From Papio anubis (taxonomy: Eukaryota; Chordata; Mammalia; Primates; Cercopithecidae), in contig NC_044981.1 in NCBI RefSeq assembly GCF_008728515.1, positions 6,828,895 through 6,892,894 of the forward strand: a stretch of 64,000 bases of DNA, read 5' to 3'. Position 1 is the first letter of the stretch. Each line of letters opens with the position of its first letter. A program made the position numbers and the translations under genes. The notes beneath the pieces were generated by a model. The model saw nothing but the letters and a program-made list of their open reading frames with translations. It was not told the origin of the DNA and ran no database searches. Shown here one piece after another: positions 62,655 through 64,000 of the stretch.

Positions 62655-62850
62655 TATGCCGGGCTTGAATCCAGGAGCCCTGCGTTTCTCCCTAGCTCTG
62701 CTGCTGTGTGAGCTCGAATACATCCCTAAACCTCATGGGACATCGCGTTCCTCTGCAAACAGAAGTGGAAGCACCTATTCATGGTGGTGTCGTATGAGAC
62801 AACGTGGGGAACAGAACTCGGCAAATGTAAAATGACATTAAATGAAATAC
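62655..62850 (+). mobile_element. MIR SINE
   Basis: Sense: 'GGGCTTGAATCCAGGAGCCC', 'GCTCTGCTGCTGTGTGAGC', 'CATCCCTAAACCTCATGGG', 'GAAGCACCTATTCATGG'. Confidence 0.75.
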
Positions 62851-62999
62851 ATCAAGCAATCATATGAGTAAGAAATGCTATATTTTTAAGTGATATTGTT
62901 ATGATGATTATAAAATCTCAGAAAGCCAGTTGCTATCCAAGTTGATAAATACCTCCATCTTTGCAGCATGAAATAATTGCTTCTGGAGTAATAATAAGA

Positions 63000-63180
63000 T
63001 CAGACATGTATTTAGACCTTTCCTGGTTACCAAGTGCCTTTAATACAACTTTTTGCATTGATTCTCACTGAGGAAACCAGAGCAGAACCAGCACTCAAAG
63101 CAGCCTGCAACATCCTCAGGGTCACCAGGTTAATGAATGGCAGGGCTGGACTTCCAACGCTCGGTCAGGCACTCCATCAA
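63000..63180 (-). mobile_element. MIR SINE
   Basis: Antisense: 'TTACCAAGTGCCTTTAATAC', 'GATTCTCACTGAGGAAACCAG', 'CAGGGTCACCAGGTTAATG', 'GGCAGGGCTGGACTTCC'. Confidence 0.75.
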
Positions 63181-63631
63181 CAAAACCACATTGCCTCTGG
63201 AAAGAAACTGCCCAGTCTGGGCAAACTGGTATCTCAAAGTGTATGCCCATTGTTCACAAAGGCTCATCCAGACCCAGGACCATTGCTGGGCTGGTTTGCA
63301 ACCTCACATGGAGAGTCCCGGAGCGAGGGGCTGAGCGCCCAGACTAGAAAGCAGCCTTCTCCCGTGAGGCACAGCCCTCCCACAGTCACTGGAATGGGAG
63401 ACGTTGCTCAAGGAAGCAGGAAATGAGGCTCAGCACAGCCTCGTGATGTCCCTGATCTCAGATCGTCCTTCCCGCTGTCAACACCTCTTGTAAATCAGTG
63501 CAATGATATAAACCCCTGAGCCCTTTCCAGTCCCTGATCCCAAATCCAAATAAGACCTGCACATAGAAGCAGTAACTCTCTCCTGGATGAAAGAAATATT
63601 CAAAGTACCAAATCTCATATAGAAAACGAAA
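63181..63631. other. Unclassified sequence
   Basis: Nothing recognised. The 130-residue frame at 63034-63426 runs into the MIR and has no motif. Confidence 0.4.
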
Positions 63632-63765
63632 TAGGCCGGGTGCGGCAACTCACGCCTGTAATCCCAACAACTCGGGAGGCTGAGGTAAGAGGGCAGCTTG
63701 AGGTCAGGAGTTCAAGATCGGCCTGGGCAACATAGCAAGATCCCCATCTCTAAAAAAAAGGTAAA
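63632..63765 (+). mobile_element. Alu left monomer (FLAM)
   Basis: AGGCCGGGTGCGGCAAC to CCCCATCTCTAAAAAAAAGG. Right arm absent. Confidence 0.88.
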
Positions 63766-64000
63766 ATAAATATTCAGTATTTTATTTGTGTGTTACCAAG
63801 AGTGTGCACATGTAAAACTGTTCAGCTAAATGCACACATTCAGCTTTTTATTGGCGTATTTTCTCACTGTAAAGAGAATCACAAAGACACGAAGGAAGCC
63901 TCTGTGCTCCTCAGTTCCTAGGGCTAACATTTCAGAGTTATTTCTGGAAGCCCTTTTGCCATTGTCCATCAAGTGCTCTAAGTTATCCATACCCATTGGC
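63766..64000. other. Unclassified sequence to window end
   Basis: Nothing recognised. Confidence 0.4.

Overview
This window is primate nuclear DNA made almost entirely of transposable-element fragments of many ages. I find no protein-coding gene, rRNA, tRNA or CRISPR array that the sequence supports. The open reading frames present are short. Most fall in Alu or L1 repeats, or in unique sequence with no protein signature I recognise. About 55 Alu elements or Alu monomers occur on both strands, together with L1, L2, MIR, hAT and Tigger DNA transposons, and ERV/MaLR LTRs. Two young Alus (16893-17183 and 40776-41070) carry the variant set known from the AluYR subfamilies of Old World monkeys (for example CTGGCCACTG/CCGGCCACTG instead of CGCGCCACTG, TCAAGCC instead of TCACGCC, and CAGAGCCAGACTCC). 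I therefore read the source as a cercopithecid (macaque, baboon or guenon type) rather than a human or other ape. This is an inference from family knowledge.

Layout. 1-1.6 kb: 5'-truncated L1PA-type element on the minus strand. 2.2-5.8 kb: MIR, Tigger2, AluJ/S and an AT-rich hairpin. 5.9-7.0 kb: an old L1 with its 5' part inverted, then an ERV1-type LTR. 7-10 kb: mostly unclassified sequence. 10-13 kb: MER5A copies, an Alu inside an Alu, and a three-level nest (hAT element, then Alu, then a solo ERV1 LTR with a 4-bp target duplication). 14-26 kb: Alus with MIR, L2 and old L1. 26.9-29.4 kb: the longest repeat-poor stretch, with a few good transcription-factor-like motifs. 29.4-46 kb: L2, Alu, MER5A, L1M and MLT1. 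46-49 kb: repeat-poor with tandem duplications. 49-54 kb: dense, rearranged Alus, MaLR LTRs and a small Tigger-like element. 55-58 kb: a hAT element inserted in a MIR, and an AATAAA-plus-poly(A) tract. 58.2-59.0 kb: an Alu whose tail has grown into a GAAA/GGAA tract, including 359 uninterrupted purines. 59.4-60.7 kb: an MLT1 LTR interrupted by another solo LTR and two Alu units. 60.8-64 kb: MIRs, one Alu, one Alu monomer and unclassified DNA.

Nothing here works as an operon or gene system. The coherent story is insertion history. Split elements, target-site duplications (TSDs) and interrupted target sequence let the order of many insertions be read directly. Repeat subfamily names are given only where I recognise the consensus from memory, and most boundaries are good to about 5-15 bp.
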